Origin: Coemansia sp. RSA 1804
Taxonomy: Eukaryota; Kickxellomycota; Kickxellomycetes; Kickxellales; Kickxellaceae
Length of the DNA: 18,415 nt
NCBI GenBank assembly: GCA_027578815.1
Contig: JANBTH010000390.1
Span: 1 to 18,415, forward strand
Direction: 5' to 3'
Shown here: positions 10,330 to 18,415 of the stretch, piece by piece
Position numbering within the stretch: position 1 is the first letter of the stretch
Layout: the number at the start of each line of letters is the position of its first letter
Notes under the pieces: model-generated
The model's input: the letters and a program-made list of their open reading frames with translations, nothing else
Database searches by the model: none
Told to the model about the DNA's origin: nothing
Position numbers and translations under genes: made by a program

Positions 10330-11229
10330 CTAGGCACCGGATGATCCAGTAGCAACGGCAGCAACTGAAAGCGTGGACGGAGCAGCCACGTCAAAGACAT
10401 CGATGTGGGCGCCGCTCTCGAATTCCCAGGCATCCAGCAGCCCGCACAGCACGTGAGCAGTAGCGTAAGCGCTGACGAGATTCTTCTCACGATGCATCAT
10501 TGCGTACGAATTGCGCTGGACGGCATCGCCAACGCGGGCACGCACTTCGGCCTGCATGTCGCCATCCAGCGGGCCGGGCGCGTAGTTCAGCGTTTTGATA
10601 CGCTGCGAGTCAGCGGCATTCTCTACAGCAACCACTTTGAGCAGCTGGTCGCGCGCCGCCTTCATCGCAGCATAGAGCCCCCAGTTGGCGAATGCCTTGA
10701 CTGCCAGCAGCGAAGAGATGCTGACGATGGCAATGCGGTCCGCGTGGGCGCAGGTCTTGGCAAAGGCAAGGAATCCAGCAGTCAGCGCGGCAAACGAGAC
10801 AAAGTTGACCGCAGTGTATGTGCTCACCTCGTCACCGTCGTACTGGTCGACTGTTTTGGCCAGATCGCTCAGCGTGCCGGCGTTCTGCACAAGCGTCAGT
10901 CGGATCCGCATCTCTGCCGCCGACGATGACCGATTCTGCTGAATAAGCTCACTCATCACCTCCTTCAGATTCTCAACCACGCGCTCTGTGGCACTCTGCG
11001 GTGGCTCGCTAAAGTCAACATCGCCAACGATACGTACGCGCGTGTACGAGTTGACAACATCGGCGCCTGCTGCTTCCAGCGCTTGTTTGTTGCGTCCCAC
11101 CAGCAGCAGATGCCGCGTCTCGCCAGCGCCTTCGGATCCGTCGGCCACCGCTTTGGCTATGGCGCGCCCGAGTCCGCGGTTTGCGCCCGTGATAATGAAT
11201 ACGTGGTGTGCGCTAGACGTTGTTGCCAT
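10330..11229 (-). CDS. Short-chain dehydrogenase/reductase, sepiapterin reductase type
   Basis: A cytosolic NADP(H)-dependent carbonyl reductase of 299 residues, complete from ATG 11229-11227 to TAG 10332-10330. The Rossmann cofactor motif TGANRGLG is at 14-21. The SDR NAG motif is at 116-118 (QNAGTLSD, where the family usually has NNAG). The catalytic set is Ser172/173, Tyr186 and Lys190 in YAAMK. Two features point to sepiapterin reductase over other SDRs: NYAPGPLDGDM at 215-225 (the animal enzymes have LDTDM) and SGAHIDVFD at 272-280, whose first Asp (D277) matches the pterin-anchoring Asp of the animal enzymes. That enzyme performs the last step of tetrahydrobiopterin synthesis. Related yeast SDRs reduce other diketones, so the true substrate is uncertain. 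A TATA-like CGTATAAGG lies about 20 bases upstream of the ATG. The C-terminal 18 residues are low-complexity and extend beyond the usual end. Confidence 0.88.
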   Translation of the reverse strand: MATTSSAHHVFIITGANRGLGRAIAKAVADGSEGAGETRHLLLVGRNKQALEAAGADVVNSYTRVRIVGDVDFSEPPQSATERVVENLKEVMSELIQQNRSSSAAEMRIRLTLVQNAGTLSDLAKTVDQYDGDEVSTYTAVNFVSFAALTAGFLAFAKTCAHADRIAIVSISSLLAVKAFANWGLYAAMKAARDQLLKVVAVENAADSQRIKTLNYAPGPLDGDMQAEVRARVGDAVQRNSYAMMHREKNLVSAYATAHVLCGLLDAWEFESGAHIDVFDVAAPSTLSVAAVATGSSGA

Positions 11230-11772
11230 TATGTGCTGGGGTTTCCTTATACGACACTGTAGGTTTTAATTGTATGATATGTCGCGATGCCTAATCGATA
11301 TAGCCAGCAGAATTGTAGTACAGAAAGGAGAAAAGAGGAACCAAAAAGAGTGTGGGAATTTAGCCACCGCTACTTTGTCCTGTAATTTGGTGTTGTGCGA
11401 GGAAGAGAGAAAGAAAGGGGAGGGAGGATCAAAAGAGATGGTGAATGGCTTGTGCGGTCAGACATTCGAAAAAGAATGGAAAAGGTGAAAAATAAGAGGC
11501 AGAAGAGTCAGTCCTCGCAGATTTGGCTCCCAAGCCCAGACAGTCTACTGTTGGCAACGTACGGGTCGCAAAGCGCATCTCAATAGTAGTAACAACAGAA
11601 ACAGAGAACCTGAGGATACTTCATTTATTTGGTGTGGCAAAGGAATCTTTGATACTATGAAAAATATAAAAAAGAAAACTAGAAAATTGTTTGAAGTCCC
11701 TAGTGCAACTAGGCGCCATGTCATAATACCTTTGTCTGCAAAGCACATTTGCTGTGATGCAGAAGAGTATTA
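11230..11772. promoter_or_regulatory. Intergenic: SDR promoter and 3' flank of the F-box gene
   Basis: On the minus strand, AATAAA for the F-box gene lies at 11629-11624, about 145 bases after its stop. The SDR promoter follows and has a strong pyrimidine tract on its sense strand (complement of about 11396-11436) and a TATA-like element near 11247-11254. I see no gene in this stretch. Confidence 0.45.
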
Positions 11773-13275
11773 TTAGATCATATTCCAATATTTCAATGAC
11801 GGCAGTATCTTAGCCATTGACTCTTCAAACGCTATTCGCACTTTATCTGGAACCTCTTCATCATATGCTCCTATGCTATACACAAGCTTTCTAATTTGTG
11901 AGTTGATTGAAGTAATACTGTTATCCTGAATTTCTGGAATAACAAATTTATCATCTTTCATATCACTCAACTTGATATGATAAGCCTCTAGTTTTCTTAG
12001 TTTGGGTAGATTTGACTGAATAAGCTCAAGTAGGCCAGGCATAGATATTGAATAATAGAGACTCAGCCTTGTTACTTGTGGCCAGTCAATACATTGCATT
12101 TCTAATGTAGTTATCTCTTGGGTTACATATGCCTCTATTGCAGAACATTTAAACCCATCAACGGCTTGCAAATCATTTGCAACTTCAATAATATCTGCTT
12201 CCTTACTTTCAGTAGAGCTTCTATAATGCTTTTTAAAAACACTTTTGGTTACATCTGACATGCTGAATCCATAGAATTCAATCTTAGTCTTGTGGTTATT
12301 TGCCATCACAAATTTGTTGAGTGTCCTATGCGTGGAGATTGAAGCTATTAAAGAGCAGCTAAGTGGACAAAGCACACATATATCCAAGTACACGAGACTC
12401 GGGACCTCCAACGTGTAGGCAAACCTATTACCTGGAATACTCAGCTCATTTCTGCCATCAGTGAGTGTAGTAAGACTAGACATACTAATTGAAAGGAACT
12501 CAAGAGCTGGGAAGTGAAGCAGACCAGAATCGTCTGTTTTTGCATTAGAAAAGGCACTCCAATTAAATGACTCTTTAACACATGCTAGCTCCAGTTTTGT
12601 CAGATTATCCACATTTATTTTTGGAAGTACTGTTGCATCCCATGCCCAACTTTGTGCAAATGTAGATAGCAGTTTGCTAAAACATATATCTGAATCCATT
12701 GCCATTGGGCTAGCTGTCACTTGAGTAAGTTGTGGTGCATATAGTTTGAGTAATGCAGACTCAAATGCAAATACTGCGCTTTCTTCTGATTCATTATTAT
12801 TGTGTAATGATAAAATGTTTGGAAGCAGCGCATATAATTTTTTTGCTATTCCTGTGAAATCAATCTCTGGAGCTATGTACTCTTCTTCTTCATAGTTGAA
12901 AAAAGAGCCATAGGCATCAAGAGTTAATGACAGATTCACGACATTATCAAGCATGCCTTCAATTGATTTAAGCTTCTTTACAACTACATCTAGATACTCC
13001 GCAAGGTCAGTAACCATAGATTCCATACTAATTTCCACTGTCCGCGGATACTGTTTCATTCCATGGGTCATTATATCGATATTGGTCCATACCCCATTAT
13101 TAAGGCTAATGGATATTTTGTTAAAAGTTATTGGTAATGCAAGCTGTCGCCATCTTTGACAAACCGAAAGAATGTTTGTAGGTCTTCTCCAATGACCATC
13201 AATATAAAGCTTTTTCTCACAGTAAGGCGTAAGAATAGCAAGAAGAACATCAGTTGGAAGGCTGTTGATATGCAT
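11773..13275 (-). CDS. F-box protein, probable SCF ubiquitin ligase substrate receptor
   Basis: This protein of 500 residues is expected to bind Skp1 through its N-terminal F-box and select substrates with the rest. The start is ATG 13275-13273, directly before the F-box. Residues 1-50 read MHINSLPTDVLLAIL, then ILSVCQRWRQLALPITF, matching the F-box pattern LP.dvL..I ... vc..Wr.la. The remainder has scattered leucine-rich segments (for example YLDICVLCPLSCSLI) that could form degenerate leucine-rich repeats, but no regular repeat is visible. The stop is TAA at 11775-11773. The open frame extends about 62 codons upstream with no ATG and with TATA-like sequences inside it, so that part is read as leader. 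Its G+C is far below that of the flanking genes. Such proteins form large, fast-evolving families in some zoopagomycete fungi (general knowledge). The substrate is unknown. Confidence 0.78.
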   Translation of the reverse strand: MHINSLPTDVLLAILTPYCEKKLYIDGHWRRPTNILSVCQRWRQLALPITFNKISISLNNGVWTNIDIMTHGMKQYPRTVEISMESMVTDLAEYLDVVVKKLKSIEGMLDNVVNLSLTLDAYGSFFNYEEEEYIAPEIDFTGIAKKLYALLPNILSLHNNNESEESAVFAFESALLKLYAPQLTQVTASPMAMDSDICFSKLLSTFAQSWAWDATVLPKINVDNLTKLELACVKESFNWSAFSNAKTDDSGLLHFPALEFLSISMSSLTTLTDGRNELSIPGNRFAYTLEVPSLVYLDICVLCPLSCSLIASISTHRTLNKFVMANNHKTKIEFYGFSMSDVTKSVFKKHYRSSTESKEADIIEVANDLQAVDGFKCSAIEAYVTQEITTLEMQCIDWPQVTRLSLYYSISMPGLLELIQSNLPKLRKLEAYHIKLSDMKDDKFVIPEIQDNSITSINSQIRKLVYSIGAYDEEVPDKVRIAFEESMAKILPSLKYWNMI

Positions 13276-13734
13276 TTTTATAAATGTATGCAGCAATAAA
13301 ATATAGAAATGAAATAGTAGACAAAATCTGCAGAAAAATGGATTGGAAAGCAGAAAAGCTGTACTATCAAAATTGATATTGCTCGAATAAAGTGGATAAC
13401 TAGGATGCACTGTATAAACGTATAAAATCTTTATAGCCACAAGGATTAATAATATTGACAATGTTTTATAAAGTAGCTTCTTTGTGCTAGAAATGGATTT
13501 ATTTCTGTAAAGCTCCGTTTTCTTGAATTTGCAATATACTCAACATTTCCAGAAACATTTAAATTTTAAGTTTCCTAGTTTTTACATTAATATTACCACA
13601 CTATAAAAAGCGAATGGAGCAATAAGCAAGATAGCAAAGAAGGGACAACGCAAACCTTACGTTGAGCCTTGAAAGGTTACACTTTATATTTCCATGTACT
13701 CTATGTAAACCGAATCATATTTTGACAACTTTAA

Positions 13735-13956
13735 TTATATAATGGCTAATTGCCTATCTCCATTTGGTCCTATAATAGTTGCGAGTTTTCTATTTATTTG
13801 TGGTTTTTCAAAGAGTAATCTGACCCTAATAAAATTTATGAATGTTACATAATTTATTTTACCCCACTTTTTCTTTAAATCCTTCTCTGCCTTTCTAAGA
13901 AAAAAGTCTTCTGCTTCACTTTTGGCTTTTGCTTTATCACAATTTTTATACGTCAT
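13735..13956 (-). CDS. Small unrecognised ORF, 73 residues, possible gene or gene remnant
   Basis: ATG at 13956-13954, stop TAA at 13735. A TATA-like sequence (minus, complement of CTATATAAGG around 14010-14018) lies about 55 bases upstream. The product is Lys-rich with a charged helix (SEAEDFFLRKAEKDLKKKW) and a segment INFIRVRLLFEKPQ. I do not recognise it. A pattern EAE...[ML]R....[ND]L.[KR] followed by VR.RL....Q is shared with the small ORF at 14827-15066. The length is borderline for chance in AT-rich DNA. Confidence 0.3.
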   Translation of the reverse strand: MTYKNCDKAKAKSEAEDFFLRKAEKDLKKKWGKINYVTFINFIRVRLLFEKPQINRKLATIIGPNGDRQLAII

Positions 13957-14617
13957 TTTCTTATATTTAGAAAAAGTACGTGCATTATCTATCGTATTTT
14001 CCCCATACTTCTATATAAGGCGAACGTCTAAACATTGTTAATTAATGGATGGATGGATAAAATAATAATTTTTTGATAAAGATGGCAACTTCAATACAAG
14101 CGCTGCCTTAGTTTTTAATATAGGATTTCATTAAAGTAAAATTCAACAATTAGCAGTCTTGCAGACGTATCATGGGGGTTTATTAATAAAGTAGCACAGG
14201 TGTAAAAATAGAAATAGAATTAGCTGATGTTTCTATATTCCAATGTTAAATTGGTTGAATTGTCACAATTTTTTGCTAATAAAACGGTTTGGCAACAGGT
14301 CACAAGGTTAGCTGAAAATATCAATGTAGAAACATTTGTACATATAATCATAATAGAAATTTCTGTCAGTTTTATTATTTAACTAACAATATGGTTGCAA
14401 AAGAAATTAAAGTGTTGCAATAGCCATGTAGTTTTATTTTTAAAGCTAAAGCTGTTTTAAGCGTCAAATCGAACCGTCTAGGTAGGGAGCGTTGTAGCAT
14501 AAACTAGTGTAGTGTATTTAGCGTAATAAATAAGAGCGTATGGATCGATTAGAAAAGCTAAAACTATCTCATATGAATTAGGCGTCCATTGCGACCTTAT
14601 ATAACCTTCTTAGGCTG

Positions 14618-14759
14618 TGTGTCTCCTGAGACACAGACTTTGGGTTTATCCGGAAGTCCGCCCTTACCTGTCGCCAAGCCAGACCCCCTCAACAAAGCCT
14701 CAAAAGGTTTGGCTGGTTTTACCTAGCACTATAAATCTTTTGGTACTTAAGTGTTTTTT
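14618..14759 (+). other. Three-hairpin GC-richer block, candidate structured RNA
   Basis: Inside the AT-rich gap three stems lie close together. The first pairs TGTGTCTC (14618-14625) with GAGACACA (14628-14635); it is perfect over 8 bp with only 2 nt between the arms, so the innermost pairs must open. The second pairs GACTTTGGG (14636-14644) with CCGGAAGTC (14650-14658), with 8 of 9 pairs counting one G-U and a 5-nt loop. The third pairs AGCCAGACC (14677-14685) with GGTTTGGCT (14706-14714), 9 pairs with one G-U. TATATAA is at 14598-14604 upstream and TTTTTT at 14754-14759 downstream, an arrangement compatible with a short Pol III transcript. It matches no snRNA, tRNA or 5S sequence I recognise. 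A remnant of a mobile element is the main alternative. Confidence 0.3.
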
Positions 14760-14826
14760 ACTTGACGAATGTAAAGGCATCACATATTTTTTTTTTACAA
14801 AATTCAAGGTAAATAATTTTACCCTA

Positions 14827-15066
14827 TTATTTTTGATTCTCAATTTTATAAAGACGCATTCTTACATTCATCAATTTCCAACTATTAGCATCTGTGATAC
14901 CATTTTCTGTGGTCAATGATCTTGTCAAGTTCAAATATAATACTCTCATTGCCTCTCTTTCAGCTTCTTTATTATCTTTAATGTTGGTTTTAAAGGGATA
15001 ATTATTTTCTTCACCATTATTATTTGAATCATTATATTTAATATACAAAATTTTTTTCTTGTTCAT
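14827..15066 (-). CDS. Small unrecognised ORF, 79 residues, possible gene or gene remnant
   Basis: ATG at 15066-15064, stop TAA at 14827. A TATA-like TTTTATATATAAAG (minus) lies about 15-30 bases upstream. The N-terminal third is Asn/Lys-rich. The C-terminal half has KEAEREAMRVLYLNLTRSL followed by WKLMNVRMRLYKIENQ, which resembles the other small ORF in this gap. No family is recognised. In DNA this AT-rich, 79 codons is only modest evidence. Confidence 0.28.
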   Translation of the reverse strand: MNKKKILYIKYNDSNNNGEENNYPFKTNIKDNKEAEREAMRVLYLNLTRSLTTENGITDANSWKLMNVRMRLYKIENQK

Positions 15067-15504
15067 AATGATTGATATACTTTATATATAAAAGTAGATA
15101 GTCTGGTATGCCTTATATGCAAAAAATTTCAAGCTTATCAAATTGTTTCTTTCTAATTAATTTCATATTTTCATTGCTTCATTTATCTTTATTAGGATGC
15201 ATAATATTATTGAACTGGTTATTCCCAATCTAATAATTTTTTGCTTTGAATGTTAAATAAAACTGTGTGTAATTTGGCTAATAATAAAACAATTCAACTC
15301 ATTTATTTGTTTAATTAATTGCCGATATGTTAATTTCTAAAGTTAAAATCTTAATTCATTTGACTGATTTTGCTTGTCACAGTATTCTTTGTTTAATAGA
15401 GAGATGTGTCTGCCGCTGGCTAAAAGCGTAGCTAAATTCGATTGCTATCTCAAAAGTTATCTATAGTAAATTAAAAACCGAGAAATACTGCACGAGTTTT
15501 CAAG

Positions 15505-15727
15505 TCAATAGTTCTTCTTTTGCAGTCTGATATATACCAAGATATTAGTTTTATTTTCTGCTTTATTTCTTTTGCACACTGTCTCCTATAATGCAGAATC
15601 AACGCCAACTGATCCATCGAAACGCCTTGTCGCTCAAAATTCAAGCAACACACGCAAATCTATAACTTACAGCACTTTCTACAACCCGAAACGCATAAAC
15701 AACTACGACCATACACAACGCAAACAT
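15505..15727 (-). CDS. Possible two-exon gene for a 45-residue secreted peptide
   Basis: Exon 1 (15727-15671) encodes MFALCMVVVVYAFRVVESA, which looks like a signal peptide with an Ala-type cleavage end. It stops exactly at a strong donor GTAAGT (15670). A TTATAG acceptor at 15586 gives an 85-base intron, and exon 2 (15585-15505) reads ETVCKRNKAENK and on to TGA. The mature part would be short, basic and have one Cys. It would be divergent from VPS10, 325 bases away. The frame also stays open upstream of this ATG, to about 15943. The model rests only on a hydrophobic start plus splice-like signals. Confidence 0.2.
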
Positions 15728-16052
15728 TTTTAAAAACAATGCGTACCTGAATGAAATGCGAAACAATACATGCATGAACTCTTTAATTTTCTTGGCACTA
15801 GGCCGCTCCTCTCTTCCTTGTTGCTTTAGTGGGAAAACAACAAGCTTTCTTTGCATGTCAATTCCTCTTTCTCTTTTTATTTTTTCCACACCCTCATCCT
15901 TTTTAGTTTTCAATTTATTCATTTCCCAAATAACTGTATACATTTTTATAACTTTCTCTTTGTAGATTATTCAATCTTTGCTTTTCAATTCTGCACATTA
16001 TTATTACCTGGCAATACTTTACCTTCCCGTCCGGACACTGAAAGATTATAAA

Positions 16053-18415
16053 ATGTCGGGGGCGGGAACCAAAGTCCTGTGTCTTGCATTTGCACTTGTT
16101 CTCCACTGGGCAGGAGTATGCAGCGCAGCAAAGGGAGGAGCACCCAAAATAACACACACGTACTTTAACGAGCCGCTCTCAAAGCTCCTGTACTTCAAGA
16201 ACCCGACCACGCTGCTTGGGATCGACCGCATTAACGGCAAATTGCATAGGAGCACAGATTCGGCAGCGCATTGGTCGCAGGTGAAAGAGATTCCAGATGG
16301 CAAGGTGACCCGGCTGTATGCGCATCCGTTTGAGCCCAAGATAGCGTATGCGTTATCGGGAGACACCGAGCATTGGATTACGCGTGACGAGGGCGCGACA
16401 TGGCAGGGGTTTACTACGCCGTTGCCACCAACCACGTCGGGAGAGAGACCGTTTTCGTTCCATGCTGACAGAACCACGTGGATCATGTTCATTGGCGAGC
16501 GATGCGTGGAGGAGCGCAGTGGCTGGTGGCCGCTTCCTCGTCTTGTGTGTGCTGACGAGGCGTATTACACGCGCGATGGGTTTGCGCAGGCTGTGGCAGC
16601 GTATGCGAAGGGCGATAGGACGGGTGCTGGCGTCACGCCGTTGCTGGGCGTGGATAGCCCAGTTGTCCAGTGCGTCTGGGCCAGACACACGACGGAGTTT
16701 GAAGCCATGGCTGAGGAGGCCGTCTTCTGTACGGTGCCCGAACCAAGCGCCAATACCAGCAACACCACTAGACGCAGCAGCTATGCGCTCCCAGGCCCCG
16801 CGCTTCCCAAGCTCCATGCGCGCAGCCTGCTCGGCCGCTCCGCGCACCCGGGCGACGGCTTCAGCACGCCGCATGCGAGTCGCGGTGCCGCGCTCGATAC
16901 CCGCTCGCTTGCCAGCGACGTTGGCGGCATCCTCGACTCGCTGTTTGCGCAGCGGAAGATGCAGCTTGTGGTGTCGGAGGACTTTTTCAGCACGCGGCGC
17001 GTGGTGCATTTTGGCACAGGCAACGACGGCACCGGCGGCGACCGCGCAGGCGGCGGCGTGCTTGGCGTCAGCGTTGTCAAGAACTATGTGCTGGCAGCCA
17101 TCAGCCATGCGCACTCGGAGGAAATGGATCTGTTTGTTTCGATGGACGGAGTCACCTGGGCCGAGTCGCACTTGCCGCTTCCGCCGGGCGCCGAGGAGGA
17201 TGCGTACACGATTCTGGAGTCGACGGAGCATGCGATCTTTGTGGATGTGGTGACGTCGGCGTCGGGAGCGGTGAGCTCGCTGTTTAGATCCAACTCGAAC
17301 GGCACATACTACACGCAGTCGCTGGAGCACACGCATCGCTCGGATTCGGGGCTGGTTGACTTTGAGCGTGTGCAGGGCGTGCAGGGTGTGGTTATGGCCA
17401 ACCAAGTGACCAACTGGGACAAGGCGTCGGGCGGCATCTTCCACCGCAACGCTCTCGAGCTGCGCACGCGTATCTCGTTCAATGACGGTGCGCGCTGGCG
17501 CTTTGTTGTGCCGCCAGAGAAGGATGCAAAGGGCGCCGGGTACGGATGCTCAAAGGACGCACAGACCACCGGCGAGTGCGCGCTGCATCTGCATTCGCTC
17601 ACATCGTCACGCACGCGCGGGCGTATCTTTGGCGAGCCATCTGCGCCCGGCGTGGTTCTGGCTGCGGGTAACGTTGGGTCCAAGCTGCTCAAGTGGAGCG
17701 AGAGCGGTGTGTTTCTTAGTCGTGACGCCGGGCTCTCCTGGACGGCTGTGGATGGCGCTGCGCATCATGTGCAGGTGGCGGACTCGGGTGCGGTGCTGGC
17801 GATGGTGCGCGACGATGGCAGCGGAGTCAGCGAGGTGCGGTACTCGCTGGACGGCGGCAGCTCGTGGCAGCGCACATCGCTTGGACGGAAGACACTGCGT
17901 GTGTCGGCGCTGTTTGTCGACGATGAAGGGCTGAGTCCTACGGTGGTTGCGGTTGGCACAACGACGGCCGGCGAGCAGGCGCTTGTAGCAATTGACTTTA
18001 GCAGCGTATGGAGCCGCCAGTGCTCGGTTGATCCGAATGATCCGGCAGCCAACGGCGACATGGAGGCGTTTGTGGTTTCTGCGCACGAAGACAACGACTG
18101 TGTCATGGGCCACCGGTCCGAGCACATCCGCCGCAAACCGACTGCGCAGTGCGCGATGCGCTTGTCGCGGGTATTGGTGCCGCGCACGCAGGACTGCAAG
18201 TGCTCGGAGCACGACTTCGAGTGCGACTACAACTACGCGCCAACAGCAGCAGATGCGCATCGCTGCGAGCTGGTCGGCAGCGAGGTCATTCCCAAGGGCC
18301 AGTGCACCCGCGCTGGTGCTCGCTTCCAGGCGTCGTCGGGATTCCGTCTGATTCCCGGCAACTCGTGCGAGCGCGACGGCGGCTTGCAGCTTGATAAGCC
18401 TGTTGACAAGCCGTG
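16053..18415 (+). CDS. VPS10: Vps10/sortilin-type sorting receptor, N-terminal 787 codons (3' end off the right edge)
   Basis: In yeast, Vps10 is the Golgi receptor that carries carboxypeptidase Y and other soluble hydrolases to the endosome/vacuole. Here the start is ATG 16053-16055, followed by a signal peptide (1-25, ending VCSA). The luminal beta-propeller occupies about 35-650. It contains Asp-box (BNR) hairpins TRDEGATW (110-117), SMDGVTW (363-369), SFNDGARW (475-482), SRDAGLSW (556-563) and SLDGGSSW (598-605). From about 657 the cysteine-rich 10CC module begins, with CVMGH, CKCSEHDFECDYNY (715-728) and further Cys at 738, 751 and 772. A disordered insert at about 229-290 holds two N-glycosylation sequons (NTS, NTT). 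Fungal family members usually carry a second Vps10 domain, a membrane span and a cytosolic tail; these would lie beyond the window. No intron is seen. The sense-strand promoter is pyrimidine-rich. Confidence 0.95.
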   Translation, partial: MSGAGTKVLCLAFALVLHWAGVCSAAKGGAPKITHTYFNEPLSKLLYFKNPTTLLGIDRINGKLHRSTDSAAHWSQVKEIPDGKVTRLYAHPFEPKIAYALSGDTEHWITRDEGATWQGFTTPLPPTTSGERPFSFHADRTTWIMFIGERCVEERSGWWPLPRLVCADEAYYTRDGFAQAVAAYAKGDRTGAGVTPLLGVDSPVVQCVWARHTTEFEAMAEEAVFCTVPEPSANTSNTTRRSSYALPGPALPKLHARSLLGRSAHPGDGFSTPHASRGAALDTRSLASDVGGILDSLFAQRKMQLVVSEDFFSTRRVVHFGTGNDGTGGDRAGGGVLGVSVVKNYVLAAISHAHSEEMDLFVSMDGVTWAESHLPLPPGAEEDAYTILESTEHAIFVDVVTSASGAVSSLFRSNSNGTYYTQSLEHTHRSDSGLVDFERVQGVQGVVMANQVTNWDKASGGIFHRNALELRTRISFNDGARWRFVVPPEKDAKGAGYGCSKDAQTTGECALHLHSLTSSRTRGRIFGEPSAPGVVLAAGNVGSKLLKWSESGVFLSRDAGLSWTAVDGAAHHVQVADSGAVLAMVRDDGSGVSEVRYSLDGGSSWQRTSLGRKTLRVSALFVDDEGLSPTVVAVGTTTAGEQALVAIDFSSVWSRQCSVDPNDPAANGDMEAFVVSAHEDNDCVMGHRSEHIRRKPTAQCAMRLSRVLVPRTQDCKCSEHDFECDYNYAPTAADAHRCELVGSEVIPKGQCTRAGARFQASSGFRLIPGNSCERDGGLQLDKPVDKP

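Larger units (their letters stand above)
13276..16052. other. 2.8-kb AT-rich gap between the F-box gene and the VPS10 gene
   Basis: Two lines counted by hand give 17/60 and 15/60 G+C. Near the F-box gene there are TATA-like elements (minus, around 13429-13437 and 13465-13475). The gap holds two small ORFs, one hairpin block and one possible spliced peptide gene, all listed separately. An ATGG run is at 14045-14058. The last 250 bases before VPS10 (15800-15965) are pyrimidine-rich on the plus strand, as expected for that gene's promoter. No rRNA, convincing tRNA, long repeat or transposase was seen. Confidence 0.6.

Noticed and set aside
13276..13461. Upstream extension of the F-box frame with hydrophobic residues (possible signal anchor)
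   Set aside because: It begins at TTG with no ATG, contains TATA-like sequences, and the F-box starts right after ATG 13275.
14464..14475. tRNA B-box-like GGTTCGA on the minus strand
   Set aside because: No A-box at the right distance, no acceptor stem pairing, and the final conserved C of the B-box is missing.
16353..17444. 363-codon open frame on the minus strand
   Set aside because: It is exactly antisense to the VPS10 coding sequence, is Arg/His-rich, and has no recognisable domain. GC-rich coding DNA commonly leaves such frames open.
1..18415. CRISPR arrays, insertion sequences, operons and Shine-Dalgarno sites
   Set aside because: No spaced direct repeats or transposase found. The gene types and the intron indicate a eukaryotic nuclear genome.

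Overview
This looks like nuclear DNA of an early-diverging fungus. The evidence is a fungal-type bZIP factor, a Vps10 vacuolar sorting receptor, an F-box protein with no other recognisable domain, a gene with a GT...AG intron, and pyrimidine-rich promoters. The combination of very GC-rich genes, AT-rich gaps and an AT-rich F-box gene suggests Kickxellomycotina (Coemansia/Linderina-like). That placement is an inference from style and not a marker-based identification.

Layout. (1) 1-1112, minus: the first 370 codons of a bZIP transcription factor that runs off the left edge. (2) 1113-2061: promoter of the bZIP gene and 3' flank of the next gene. (3) 2062-9883, minus: a giant gene of about 2569 codons, which I read as two exons (32-bp first exon, 112-bp intron, then one 7.7-kb exon). 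It encodes three START-type lipid-binding domains, each followed by a beta-rich region, then an FFAT-like motif and a C-terminal membrane anchor. (4) 10330-11229, minus: a sepiapterin-reductase-type short-chain dehydrogenase. (5) 11773-13275, minus: an AT-rich F-box gene. (6) 13276-16052: a 2.8-kb AT-rich gap holding two small related-looking ORFs, a compact three-hairpin block and a possible spliced secreted peptide. (7) 16053-18415, plus: the N-terminal 787 codons of a Vps10/sortilin-type receptor that runs off the right edge.

The genes do not form one pathway. The START protein (membrane lipid traffic) and Vps10 (Golgi-to-vacuole protein sorting) both act in the endomembrane system, but nothing shows that they are co-regulated. 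Base composition changes sharply. One 60-base line in the START gene (4021-4080) is 44/60 G+C, one in the F-box gene (12001-12060) is 22/60, and two in the gap (14101-14160 and 15241-15300) are 17/60 and 15/60.

The best candidate for something undescribed is the tail-anchored triple-START protein. I know no named family with this architecture.
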